Source of the DNA: Candidatus Microgenomates bacterium
GTDB taxonomy: Bacteria; Patescibacteriota; Microgenomatia; UBA1406; GWC2-37-13
Reading direction: 5' to 3'
Length of the DNA stretch: 12,280 bases
Assembly: GCA_016178125.1 (NCBI GenBank)
Contig: JACOTV010000113.1
Location: 1 to 12,280 of the forward strand
Below are positions 1 through 7,658 of this stretch, one piece after another. A model generated the notes under the pieces. The model did not search any database, had not been told where the DNA came from, and saw nothing but the letters and a program-made list of their open reading frames with translations. The translations under genes were made by a program, and so were the position numbers. The first letter of the stretch is position 1, and every line of letters starts with the position of its first letter.

Positions 1-489
1 AACAAGTACATGGTAGGTCGTCAGAATGTCTTTGAAGAAATGGCCGAACTTTTTACTCAACTCGATCGCTTTTGTCGGACCTTCTTCCTCGCGCTTTTCA
101 AACGCCAATACAAGATGGATCTTTTTGTAAGGATAGTCAGACTCGGTTATACGCTGAATCGTAGACTCGAGTTTGTGAAGTGGCTCCTTATAGTTTGGAA
201 TAATAATGAAATGCTCGATTTCAGCTGATTTTTTCAACTGCTTCAGTTTTTTCTTAAAAGGTACATGTTGGTAAAACAAAATCGATTTGTAAGAAAGTAC
301 CGCATAATACATGGTCGTTGCGGATTTATAAAAAAAGTAGATATTAAACGAAAGGATAAAATAAGCAACAAGAGCGGGATGAAAGGGCGAAAGCCATATG
401 GGAAGCGTAATCATGAGCCACGCCATGACGGGAATCGTGATCTCAAAAAGCCGCTCCAAAAGGTGTGATTTAGAGAAGCGCTGGGTCAT
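1..489 (-). CDS. Family 2 glycosyltransferase, membrane-associated (5' part only)
   Basis: This gene starts at an ATG at 489 and stays open for 163 codons to the left edge, so only its N-terminal part is present. After a short basic N-terminus there are two close hydrophobic stretches (about residues 17-36 and 40-52, the latter ending in IYFFYKS). Then comes HFIIIPNYKEPLHKLESTI around residues 93-111. A beta strand followed by PNYKE is the characteristic first nucleotide-sugar binding strand of GT-A fold, family 2 glycosyltransferases. By family, it would transfer a sugar from a nucleotide-sugar donor at the inner face of the membrane, for surface polysaccharide or lipid glycosylation. The catalytic DXD and acceptor regions lie outside the window, so substrate cannot be judged. 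It lies 7 bp after the 462-residue membrane protein gene on the same strand and is probably co-transcribed with it. Confidence 0.75.
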   Translation of the reverse strand, partial: MTQRFSKSHLLERLFEITIPVMAWLMITLPIWLSPFHPALVAYFILSFNIYFFYKSATTMYYAVLSYKSILFYQHVPFKKKLKQLKKSAEIEHFIIIPNYKEPLHKLESTIQRITESDYPYKKIHLVLAFEKREEEGPTKAIELSKKFGHFFKDILTTYHVLV

Positions 490-496
490 GCGAGTA

Positions 497-1885
497 TTAT
501 ACATTAATGCGTAGTATTCGTTTAATTTCGGCGACGATCAAACGGTCGAGTTCTATAACAGGGTAGTTTTTGACTATCGCGGTGTCGGCTTCGTGGTGTG
601 TGATGATTACGACATTGTCTGGAGAAATAGAAGTCAACTGTTGCGTCGCGACAATGTCCTCGATATGGTACCCCACCTTGAGTGAATCGTTCCCCGAAGT
701 GGGTGCATGCATATGCTTAATCTTTACTCCTTGGGACGTTAGGTTGTGTATTTTTTCGATAAATCTGCTTCCATGCATTTGTACGTGCGCTGGATCGCTT
801 ACAAAGGCGAGCGGCAAATCATGTTTGTTGTAGAGCGGAGTACTTATGGTCATAAGGGCCAGATTAGTCGGATCGATGATATGAATTTTTGCATGATCGG
901 GGCGTGATTTATTCATTTCGGCAACTTCCTGTCTCAGTGTTACGGTTTCTAAAATGCTACTTTTTTCCTCGGAAAACAGAAACACCGAGTGGTTCATAAG
1001 TTCATCGGCAATCACGATTATGGGGATAAGCGGCTTTTGTTTGCTTTCCAAGTACTGATCAATCATGCTGACGCGTTCAATAAATCCGGCGAGCCCTATA
1101 TGGAAGAGGTCATTATCTGAAGGGTCAGGCAAGAACATGTGATCATCGGCCTGGGGGAAAAAGACGAATCCATACGCATTCTCCATATGTCCACGCTCGA
1201 AAGCCTCAAAAAACATGCCCTTATTTATGTTGTTGTCGGGAAGACGAATCCATAGCTGCGCGCTCGACGGGTTCTTATCGGTTTCACAAAAGGCGAGCGC
1301 GCGGGTTCCCCATCCTAAGGACTCGCCAACGGTGTTTTCAAAAATGCTCTCATCGTTTATATAGTGGGTCGCAACAAATGGTTCCTTTGTGATAACCGGC
1401 AACATGCCTTGCTCACGGGCCTCTTCAAAGTCATTTAAGAGGCTGCTTAGTTGTCCGCGTAAATTCTGTCGTGCTATGCGTTGTTGGAGGACATTAAAAA
1501 TAATACCAACGAGGCCGCCGAACACGAGTGCTGTTTCAATTGCTTTGATACCCGCGATAAGGAGTGCTTTAACGGTTGGATGCGAAATAGTGGTAACTGG
1601 TGCAGAAAGGCCGCTCGTAATAGTATCGAGGAAATAGGCAAACCAATGAGGTACCGGGGTGTTCAGCGACGACTGTTCTAGAATGAGCCTGATGAACGCG
1701 AGGATGAGTGCAAGAACGATCCCTACGGTGATAGCTCGTTCCTGATATTGCCTGCCGTTGTCAGCGAGTGTCCGCGCGTATCTGAGCTTTTTGAGGGTTT
1801 CGTAATCTCCGATGTGTACCCCTTTTTGAAGCGCTTCTTCGTAGGTGCGTATGGTATCTGAAAGTGCAGACGAAGGATTCTTCAT
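497..1885 (-). CDS. Two-pass membrane protein of unknown function
   Basis: I do not recognise this 462-residue protein. It has a soluble N-terminal segment of about 50 residues, a transmembrane helix near 51-70 (VGIVLALILAFIRLILE), a loop of about 35 residues, and a second helix near 105-132 (ALVFGGLVGIIFNVLQ). A basic segment follows, then a soluble C-terminal domain of about 325 residues. By the positive-inside rule the N-terminus and the large domain should both be cytoplasmic. The domain shows alternating hydrophobic strands such as PLIPIIVIADEL, KIHIIDPTNLALM and NVVIITHHEADTAIV, which suggests an alpha/beta fold, but I see no confident nucleotide-binding or catalytic motif. The ATG at 1885 is chosen because it lies 17 bp after the helicase stop codon. 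The gene ends 7 bp before the glycosyltransferase start, so the three leftward genes look like one transcription unit. Confidence 0.8.
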   Translation of the reverse strand: MKNPSSALSDTIRTYEEALQKGVHIGDYETLKKLRYARTLADNGRQYQERAITVGIVLALILAFIRLILEQSSLNTPVPHWFAYFLDTITSGLSAPVTTISHPTVKALLIAGIKAIETALVFGGLVGIIFNVLQQRIARQNLRGQLSSLLNDFEEAREQGMLPVITKEPFVATHYINDESIFENTVGESLGWGTRALAFCETDKNPSSAQLWIRLPDNNINKGMFFEAFERGHMENAYGFVFFPQADDHMFLPDPSDNDLFHIGLAGFIERVSMIDQYLESKQKPLIPIIVIADELMNHSVFLFSEEKSSILETVTLRQEVAEMNKSRPDHAKIHIIDPTNLALMTISTPLYNKHDLPLAFVSDPAHVQMHGSRFIEKIHNLTSQGVKIKHMHAPTSGNDSLKVGYHIEDIVATQQLTSISPDNVVIITHHEADTAIVKNYPVIELDRLIVAEIKRILRINV

Positions 1886-1902
1886 CTAGTCAGTATAGAT
1901 GA

Positions 1903-3786
1903 TTATTGCCACGCTTCGCAGATCATTTTGAAAGGGCAGAAGCCGCATTGGGGCCCGACCGTTGGCGGATACGAAGAGTTGGCCATTTTGGCGGTTGTTG
2001 CCATAATGCGTTCTTTCGTTTTTATTATGTCCTCTTGCGTTTTCTTCATTGAAATCTTCGAATTGTCTTGTAGGTAGTAGAACGTGAGCGTCACGTCGGC
2101 GGCCGCCTTGTTATACAGGCTTTTCTCGGCGGCCGCCATCAGGTAGGTCGCAAGCTGTATGCTGTCTTTCAGTTCTTTTTCGTCGGGTTTTTTGCCTGTC
2201 TTATAATCGATAATTTCGATACTGCCGTCGGGATTTTGGTCAACGCGATCGATTTTTCCGGATACAAATACCTTGTCCGAAATTTTCAATCTGAATAATT
2301 TTTCAAGGTCGATGACCGTAATATTGGGGGTGTGATACTCGTTGAAAAAGGCAGTAAGCATCTCTTCGCCGACTTTTTTCATACGCTTTTCATGCGATTG
2401 CGAAGCATAACCTAAGGGGATCCATGCACGGTTGAATTGCTCAAGTAGCTCTGGAAGCCCGATGGTGCGGTCCACTTTATACATTTGGTAAAAAATCTGA
2501 AGCGCGTTATGGACACTTGATCCGTACGACGCTGCACCGTTTGCTGGTGCCGGGATTTTGAGAATATACTGGTACTTGTACTGCAATGCACATCGCTCAA
2601 ACGTGTCCATCTGGCTGTAAGACACATACATGGGGCGGTTGATCGGCAGAAGAGTCTCGCTTTTTGAAGATGTCTCTTCATCAATTGGTTTAAAGTCAAA
2701 AATAGATAATTGCTGTTTTTCCTCGACTTTTATATTGAGCTGTTTTTCTACGAGTTCGTCACCCAATGCTTCATATACGAAAGGCGACACCTTCTTGATT
2801 CGTTTGCCTTCTCCGTAATAGCGCGATGTTGAAAGGAATAGATTGTCCTTAGCGCGCGTCATCGCGACGTAGAACAGACGTCGTTCCTCTTCGATATGAT
2901 AATCTCCTTGGGGAAGGACCTCTTTAATAAGCTCCGCGGGAATAGGAATAACCTCGCGGCGTGCACGGGTGGGGAACCGATCGGTCGAAAGGTTCACCAA
3001 GAATACTACCGGGAATTCGAGCCCTTTTGATCCGTGAACGGTAAGAATATTGACGGCATTGTATTCGGGCTCATCGAGGTCGGCGGTCGCAGGCGACTCG
3101 CCGAGCTCCATGCTGAGTGCTATGTAATCGGCGAACGAGTGGAGCGAGGCGTCTTCGTGGGTTGATTCAAACGCTTTGATTTTGTCAAAAAACTTAGAAA
3201 TAAGCAGAGCTGCGCGTTCTTCCTTTTCGTTGGTTATGGTGCCGAGGGTGAGTAAATACCCCGAATCCTCGAGAAAGGTGTACAAAATCTGCCCGGCGTT
3301 AAGCCGACGGATGTCTTTTGTTGCCTTCTGGATGATGGTGAAAATCTTGTAAAGCTTTTGACGCGTGTCTTCGCGCAGGTATGGGAGGTGTGGTCGATAA
3401 ATGTCGAATTCGGTGACGGGCGCGCCGCCAGTTGATAGATATACTACTATCTCAGCGGCGCGCAACAAGGTGGTCGCGGTCTTTTTCGAGAATGCGAGTA
3501 AATAGGAAATGTCCTGAGGGTGGACAGCAAAAATCTTCATTGACAAGACGCGATAAAACGAAACAGAGTCTTCGGGGTTGGCGACGACATTGAGGTAGGC
3601 TATGAGATCTTTGATCTCGGGCTGTTTGTACAATGAACCCGGCCCATGAAAATGGTAGGGTATACCGTTTCGTGTGAGTGCGCTCATGAATGGATCGGCA
3701 TGATTGTTCGCGCGCACCAATATCGCAAAGTCGCTATATTCGCGGTCTTTTGAAAGTAACTTAATGTGTTCTGCAACGCGTTCTGA
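1903..3786 (-). CDS. UvrD-like helicase, C-terminal half with RecB/AddB-type Fe-S nuclease domain (downstream of an in-frame amber)
   Basis: This is the continuation, in the same reading frame, of the helicase N-terminal half at 3787-4899. The 22 codons after the amber (SERVAEHIKLLSKDREYSDF) read straight into the expected UvrD sequence, so the reading frame is continuous. A TTG at 3720 is the first conventional alternative start. Numbering from it, helicase motif V is VHGSKGLEF (228-236) and motif VI is EEERRLFYVAMTRAK (277-291). A nuclease domain starts near 365. It has H404, D491 in GKIDRVD, the core D505-Y-K507 in IIDYKTGK, and Q522 in the QLATY motif. Cysteines C377, C592, C595 and C601 match the 4Fe-4S arrangement of AddB and Cas4 nucleases, with one distant Cys then C-x2-C-x5-C. 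The family acts in double-strand break processing. On its own this half lacks the ATPase Walker A and B motifs. Confidence 0.85.
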   Translation of the reverse strand, partial: SERVAEHIKLLSKDREYSDFAILVRANNHADPFMSALTRNGIPYHFHGPGSLYKQPEIKDLIAYLNVVANPEDSVSFYRVLSMKIFAVHPQDISYLLAFSKKTATTLLRAAEIVVYLSTGGAPVTEFDIYRPHLPYLREDTRQKLYKIFTIIQKATKDIRRLNAGQILYTFLEDSGYLLTLGTITNEKEERAALLISKFFDKIKAFESTHEDASLHSFADYIALSMELGESPATADLDEPEYNAVNILTVHGSKGLEFPVVFLVNLSTDRFPTRARREVIPIPAELIKEVLPQGDYHIEEERRLFYVAMTRAKDNLFLSTSRYYGEGKRIKKVSPFVYEALGDELVEKQLNIKVEEKQQLSIFDFKPIDEETSSKSETLLPINRPMYVSYSQMDTFERCALQYKYQYILKIPAPANGAASYGSSVHNALQIFYQMYKVDRTIGLPELLEQFNRAWIPLGYASQSHEKRMKKVGEEMLTAFFNEYHTPNITVIDLEKLFRLKISDKVFVSGKIDRVDQNPDGSIEIIDYKTGKKPDEKELKDSIQLATYLMAAAEKSLYNKAAADVTLTFYYLQDNSKISMKKTQEDIIKTKERIMATTAKMANSSYPPTVGPQCGFCPFKMICEAWQ

Positions 3787-4899
3787 CTATTCGTCTACAC
3801 GGTTTGAGACAAAGAAGTCTACGATGGCGTTAGTAGCCTTTTTTGCAGATGAGGGTTTTTTTTTGGCTGTTCCCGTGGGTCCTTCTACGTCCATCGCCGG
3901 CTCCATGTTACGCGATGCCACTAGCTTTTTAGAAATCCCCAGTTGTGCTTCAAGAGTATCTGGATCGTTAAACTTGATAAGGCGATATGCATGGTCGAGA
4001 ATGGCCTGGTCGGACCGATAGTTGGTCAAAAGCGATACGTTTTTGGCTGTCGGGAAGTCTTTCATGAAGGTCAGGATATTCGAAACCGAAGCACCTCGGA
4101 ATTTATAGATGGCCTGTGAATCGTCGCCAACCACCGTAAGTTTTGGGTTTGATTCGGGTGGCGCCAATAGTTTAACCATCGCATACTGCGCAATATTCGT
4201 ATCCTGAAATTCGTCGACCAGAATGTATTTGAACTGCTTACGGTATTGATTTAATATATTCGGCCGTTTTCGAAATAAAACAAGAAGATAATGGATAAGA
4301 TCGCCGTAGTCGAAAACGGCCTCTTTTACCTTGATCTCCTGATATACCTTATATACATGCGCCAACTCGCGGCGTTTTTGGAGTTCTTCGGGTTCTACGT
4401 CGTCTGCCCCTGCCTGATCGACCCACTTTTGATAGTCTTCGGGGGTAACATCTTCGTCACGCAATCGCGAAATGTGCTGTAGCAGAGAGCTTAAGAACTT
4501 ATTTGGATTCCCCAGTGGGCGAAAGTATTTGAGGTCAAACATAAAAAGCCGTTCGCGAAGAAACGAAATCGTCTCGGCCTCGGTCATCAGTCGATACCCC
4601 GGCGACAATCCTATGTGACTGATGTCTGTGCGCAAAATGGTATCGGCAAACGAATGAAATGTAGATATCCATGTCTGGGTATATCCGTAGGGGAGCCGCT
4701 CGTCGACGCGGGTTTCCATTTCTTGCGCGGCCTTTTCGGTAAAGGTAAGCGCGAGAATTTCTTCAGGTTTAGCGAGGTTTTGGTTAATGAGATGATGGAC
4801 TTTTTCGACGAGGGTGGTGGTTTTACCGGTACCGGCACCGGCTATAATCAGGAGCGGACCGTCGTTGTATTTAACTGCTTCAAGTTGTTGGGGATTCAT
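3787..4899 (-). CDS. UvrD/PcrA-like superfamily 1 helicase, N-terminal half, ending at an amber codon
   Basis: The ORF begins at an ATG at 4899 with the Q-motif-like MNPQQLEAV, the normal start for the family. Visible motifs are Walker A AGAGTGKT (20-27), Ia LTFTEKAA (51-58), Walker B VDEFQD (228-233), III GDDSQAIYKFRG (258-269) and IV LTNYRS (291-296). These mark an ATP-dependent 3'-5' DNA translocase/helicase. A linker with a lysine/alanine-rich run (AKKKPSSAKKA, about 345-355) follows motif IV. The ORF then stops at TAG after NRVDE (residue 370), while homology continues in frame beyond the stop for another 627 residues. The full gene would be about 998 residues. The truncated product would lack motifs V and VI and should be inactive alone. 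The cause could be a point mutation such as CAG to TAG, a sequencing error, or read-through. The window does not decide between these. Confidence 0.85.
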   Translation of the reverse strand: MNPQQLEAVKYNDGPLLIIAGAGTGKTTTLVEKVHHLINQNLAKPEEILALTFTEKAAQEMETRVDERLPYGYTQTWISTFHSFADTILRTDISHIGLSPGYRLMTEAETISFLRERLFMFDLKYFRPLGNPNKFLSSLLQHISRLRDEDVTPEDYQKWVDQAGADDVEPEELQKRRELAHVYKVYQEIKVKEAVFDYGDLIHYLLVLFRKRPNILNQYRKQFKYILVDEFQDTNIAQYAMVKLLAPPESNPKLTVVGDDSQAIYKFRGASVSNILTFMKDFPTAKNVSLLTNYRSDQAILDHAYRLIKFNDPDTLEAQLGISKKLVASRNMEPAMDVEGPTGTAKKKPSSAKKATNAIVDFFVSNRVDE

Positions 4900-4914
4900 A
4901 ACGAAAGAAAAAAT

Positions 4915-4955
4915 TATTTAGCATTTCATTGTAGCATGTTTTTGCGTGAGACAGT
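4915..4955 (-). promoter_or_regulatory. Candidate promoter of the leftward helicase operon
   Basis: On the minus strand, TACAAT at 4933-4928 makes a good -10 box placed about 30 nt before the helicase ATG. The -35 region is weak: only CACTGT lies at the 17-nt spacing. Transcription would begin near 4921 and give a short untranslated leader without a Shine-Dalgarno sequence. The call rests mainly on the -10 box and its position in the divergent intergenic region. Confidence 0.4.
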
Positions 4956-4985
4956 GAACAATCGTTCATCTGGAGTGTTATAGGA

Positions 4986-5014
4986 TTGACACTAGCAAAA
5001 TAGTTGCCTATCAT
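4986..5014 (+). promoter_or_regulatory. Sigma-70-type promoter giving a leaderless transcript
   Basis: TTGACA (4986-4991) is a perfect -35 box. A 17-nt spacer separates it from TATCAT (5009-5014), a -10 box one mismatch from consensus. The expected start of transcription, about 7 nt after the -10 box, is position 5021. That is the A of the ATG of the secreted coiled-coil protein gene, so the mRNA would have no 5' untranslated region. Confidence 0.75.
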
Positions 5015-5020
5015 GAATGC

Positions 5021-5857
5021 ATGAAGACGAAAGTCACCATGGTAATGCTGCTTCTTTTTATTCTTGCCTCAGTCCGTGTGAGTGCCATTGAGACCCACAT
5101 GGAGGTTCATCAAGAAATCAGGCAGAATACTACGCAAAACTTCAAATATGAAAATAGACAAAACGTGGTCAATAGTATCAAGAACGACGACGGTTCGTCC
5201 GAAGTTCGCATACAAATCACCGGGACCACTGGTGAGCATGAGACAACTATAGACACAGAGTCCATCGGAGCCCGCCTAAGACAGCGCATCAGAAGCAGTC
5301 TCACTGAGGAATTTGCGTCACGCGAGGCGAAGCTGCACGACAAGATAGAACAAATGCAAGAGGTCTTTAAAAAGGAACGCGAGCAATTCAGAGAAAAACT
5401 CCAAACGTTTAAAGACGAAAAGAAGAAAACCATTGCAGAGAACCTCGATTCAAAACTTTCACAGGTTAACACCAACCGGACCCAAAAGTTGACCGATGCG
5501 CTTTCGCGCTTGACCAGTATCCTCGAGACGCTTCAGATAAAGATAGACACAGCAAAAACCGCAGGCCAAGACACAACCGCTGCACAAGCCGCAATCGATA
5601 AAGCAAAAACGGCTATAACTGATGCACAGACTGCTGTTGCAACACAAGCCGCGAAGAATTACACGGCAACCGTGACCGATGAGTCTGCGCTCAAAAACTC
5701 GATGGGAGAAGCGGCAAAATCGTTACAGTCCGACCTTAGGACCGCCGAAACTGCCGTTCAAACTGCTCGCAAATCAGTTGTCGAAGCCGCACGCACCGTT
5801 TACCAATTGAAGATCACCAAGAATGAATCCTCCTCAACCTCCTCAGCCGCCATCTAA
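5021..5857 (+). CDS. Secreted coiled-coil protein, function unknown
   Basis: The 278-residue product begins with a clear Sec signal peptide: basic MKTK, a hydrophobic core MVMLLLFILAS, and a likely cleavage after VSA near residue 22. The mature protein is hydrophilic. A Gln/Asn-rich segment comes first, then a beta-like stretch (EVRIQITG) near 62-70. Long charged helices follow (about 85-165, rich in E, K, Q and R with heptad-like spacing). The C-terminal part is rich in Ala, Thr, Lys and Gln (about 165-265, for example AAQAAIDKAKTAITDAQTAV) and should form a coiled coil. There is no catalytic motif, no cysteine and no lipobox. It is probably an envelope or extracellular structural protein. 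The last 35 bp overlap the next gene in another frame, which suggests joint expression. The ATG at 5021 coincides with the predicted transcription start. I cannot assign a family with confidence. Confidence 0.8.
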   Translation: MKTKVTMVMLLLFILASVRVSAIETHMEVHQEIRQNTTQNFKYENRQNVVNSIKNDDGSSEVRIQITGTTGEHETTIDTESIGARLRQRIRSSLTEEFASREAKLHDKIEQMQEVFKKEREQFREKLQTFKDEKKKTIAENLDSKLSQVNTNRTQKLTDALSRLTSILETLQIKIDTAKTAGQDTTAAQAAIDKAKTAITDAQTAVATQAAKNYTATVTDESALKNSMGEAAKSLQSDLRTAETAVQTARKSVVEAARTVYQLKITKNESSSTSSAAI

Positions 5858-6233
5858 TAAACCAGCTCCCACGGCCCCGAATCCGCCGCCTATCGCTCCT
5901 CAAGCACCCGTTGCGACTGTGCCATCGTCCATGCCTCCGGCTCCACCAGCTCCCACGCAGTCTGCTTCTTCAAAGAATAAAATCCCTCTTCTTATGGTGG
6001 CTCTCTTGTTCGTTTTGCTCATAATCGGTGGTATCGCTGCATTCGCCCTTCGGCCTATGAAGAAAGAACCGACGGTTGTTCCAACGGCTATGCCCTCAGA
6101 GGTACCGACGACCCAGCCACTACCCACCACTGAACCCACCAAAACTCCCGAGGAAAAACAAATCGATCAGATCGACACCGGCTCATCTTCTGCAGAGTTT
6201 AAAGACATTCAAGAAAACGTCAACAAACTCTGA
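5823..6233 (+). CDS. Proline-rich single-pass membrane protein, function unknown
   Basis: This is a small 136-residue protein in three parts. The first is a proline-rich, almost uncharged N-terminus (about residues 1-50, with PPQPPQPP and APPAPTQ). The second is one strong transmembrane helix near 54-76 (LLMVALLFVLLIIGGIAAFAL) preceded by SKNK and followed by RPMKK. The third is a Pro/Thr/Glu-rich stalk ending in an acidic helical tail, DTGSSSAEFKDIQENVNKL. The stop is TGA at 6231-6233. The gene starts inside the end of the secreted coiled-coil gene and uses the same Pro/Ser-coding repeats in a different frame, which supports translational coupling. Topology is uncertain because basic residues lie on both sides of the helix. 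A role as an envelope anchor or partner of the upstream secreted protein is inference from context only. Confidence 0.75.
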   Translation: MNPPQPPQPPSNKPAPTAPNPPPIAPQAPVATVPSSMPPAPPAPTQSASSKNKIPLLMVALLFVLLIIGGIAAFALRPMKKEPTVVPTAMPSEVPTTQPLPTTEPTKTPEEKQIDQIDTGSSSAEFKDIQENVNKL

Positions 6234-6256
6234 CCGTCAGTCATCACATTGCAACC

Positions 6257-6310
6257 GCCACTCCTAGCTTGTCTATTGGCGCAAATAGCGAGAAAGAAGT
6301 GGCTTTCCTC
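6257..6310 (+). terminator. Possible terminator hairpin after the membrane protein gene
   Basis: GCCACT (6257-6262) pairs with AGTGGC (6298-6303), and inside it CTATT (6273-6277) pairs with AATAG (6284-6288) around a GGCGCA loop. TTTCCTCT follows, a pyrimidine-rich but imperfect U-tract. It sits between the stop at 6233 and the tuf promoter, where a terminator is expected. The internal loops are large, so the call is tentative. Confidence 0.35.
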
Positions 6311-6330
6311 TAGAATGTAACTAAAAGTAG

Positions 6331-6360
6331 TTGACTTTATCGCGTAATTTTTGGTATTAT
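6331..6360 (+). promoter_or_regulatory. Promoter of tuf
   Basis: TTGACT (6331-6336) and TATTAT (6355-6360) are separated by 18 nt and each is one mismatch from consensus. Transcription would start near 6367 and give an AT-rich leader of about 59 nt. That leader contains a small ACTGC/GCAGT hairpin and no Shine-Dalgarno sequence before the ATG at 6426. Confidence 0.7.
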
Positions 6361-6425
6361 ATGTTTCAACTGCTTATTTTGCGCAGTAATCATTTTTATT
6401 TATTAATTAATACTTATATACATAT

Positions 6426-7610
6426 ATGGCAGATGCATTCGTCCGTAACAAGCCACATTTGAACATCGGTACCATAGGTCACGTCGATCATGGTAAAACC
6501 ACCACCACTTCAGCAATTCACACCATCCTCGCAAAGAAAGGTCTTGCGAAAGCGATGAAATATGAAGAAATCGATAAGGCACCCGAGGAAAAAGCTCGTG
6601 GAGTCACGATTAACATTCATCATTCTGAATACGAGACCCTAAAGCGACATTACGCTCACATCGACGCCCCAGGTCATGCAGATTACATCAAGAACATGAT
6701 CACCGGAGCCGCTCAGATGGATGGAGCAATCCTCGTAGTCTCAGCGCCCGATGGTCCGATGCCTCAGACCCGAGAACATATTCTCTTGGCAAAGCAGGTT
6801 AACGTTCCCGCAATCGTCGTATACCTTAACAAATGCGACATGGTCGATGATCCCGAAATCTTGGATCTCGTCGAAATGGAAGTCCGTGACCTTCTCAAGA
6901 AATACAATTACCCAGGCGACGAAGTGCCGGTCATCAAAGGCTCGTCACTTAAGGCCCTCGAAGGCGACGAGAAATACGTCAAAGCCATAGAAGACCTTAT
7001 GCAGGCAGTCGATGATTATGTTCCAGATCCCGTACGTGACATCGATAAACCGTTCCTTATGCCGGTTGAAGACGTCTTCACCATTCAAGGACGCGGTACG
7101 GTCGTAACCGGTCGCGTAGAGCGCGGCGTTCTTAAAGTGAACGAAGAAATCGAAATTGTCGGCTTGGCACACGGTGGTAAAAAGACCGTAGTCACCGGAA
7201 TCGAGATGTTCCGCAAGTCTCTAGACGAAGCTCGCGCAGGCGACAACACCGGCCTCTTGCTCCGCGGCATCGAAAAAACCGATGTACAGCGTGGTCAAGT
7301 CGTAGCAAAACCTGGTTCTGTCAAGCCTCACACCGAGTTTGAAGCAGAAATCTATGTCCTGACCAAAGAAGAAGGCGGACGTCACAGCCCGTTCTTCAAA
7401 GGATACCGTCCCCAGTTCTACATTCGTACAACCGATGTAACCGGTGAGGTAACCCTTCCAGAAGGCGTAGAAATGGTCATGCCAGGCGATAGCATCAAGA
7501 TCAGCGCTAAGCTTATCTATCCCGTCGCTATGGAAGACGGCCTGAAGTTCGCAATCCGTGAAGGCGGTCACACCGTCGGCGCAGGAGTCGTAACCAAGGT
7601 AATTAAATAA
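6426..7610 (+). CDS. tuf: Translation elongation factor Tu
   Basis: This GTPase delivers aminoacyl-tRNA to the ribosomal A site. The 394-residue length is the bacterial norm and all three domains are present. In the G domain are the P-loop GHVDHGKT (18-25), the switch I ARGVTIN with Mg-binding Thr61, the switch II DAPGH (80-84) with catalytic His84, and the NKCD base-specificity motif (135-138). GSSLKAL near 172 is the G5 region. Domains II and III contain VFTIQGRGTVVTGRVERG, DVQRGQVVAKPG and HSPFFKGYRPQFY, all typical. The usual DCPGH cysteine is alanine here, and switch I reads INIHHSEY where many bacteria have INTAHVEY. Neither change touches the catalytic residues. The gene has its own promoter and lies just upstream of rpsJ, as at the end of the classical str operon, although fusA, rpsL and rpsG are not in the window. 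Confidence 0.98.
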   Translation: MADAFVRNKPHLNIGTIGHVDHGKTTTTSAIHTILAKKGLAKAMKYEEIDKAPEEKARGVTINIHHSEYETLKRHYAHIDAPGHADYIKNMITGAAQMDGAILVVSAPDGPMPQTREHILLAKQVNVPAIVVYLNKCDMVDDPEILDLVEMEVRDLLKKYNYPGDEVPVIKGSSLKALEGDEKYVKAIEDLMQAVDDYVPDPVRDIDKPFLMPVEDVFTIQGRGTVVTGRVERGVLKVNEEIEIVGLAHGGKKTVVTGIEMFRKSLDEARAGDNTGLLLRGIEKTDVQRGQVVAKPGSVKPHTEFEAEIYVLTKEEGGRHSPFFKGYRPQFYIRTTDVTGEVTLPEGVEMVMPGDSIKISAKLIYPVAMEDGLKFAIREGGHTVGAGVVTKVIK

Positions 7611-7629
7611 GAACCTATTAGTCTGTCAG

Positions 7630-7658
7630 TTGATAAGTTGCGAACGGGGTGCTATAAT
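7630..7658 (+). promoter_or_regulatory. Promoter of rpsJ
   Basis: TTGATA (7630-7635) lies 17 nt before a perfect TATAAT (7653-7658). Transcription should start near 7665, leaving about 32 nt before the S10 ATG at 7697, with no Shine-Dalgarno sequence. The -10 box is in the centre of a long inverted repeat, described separately. Confidence 0.75.

Noticed and set aside
10..468. Two plus-strand frames (10-228 and 265-468) at the left edge
   Set aside because: They lie antisense to the glycosyltransferase frame, which is open to the edge and carries the family motif PNYKE. The plus-strand products look like nothing known.
3855..3863. Run of nine A residues (minus strand) in the helicase gene as a programmed frameshift or indel site
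   Set aside because: The frame before and after the run is the same UvrD frame, so neither an indel nor slippage is needed. The break further on is a stop codon in frame.
6257..6303. Structured intergenic segment as a tRNA or small RNA gene
   Set aside because: It is only 47 nt long, with no T-loop or anticodon-like arms. A weak terminator explains it better.
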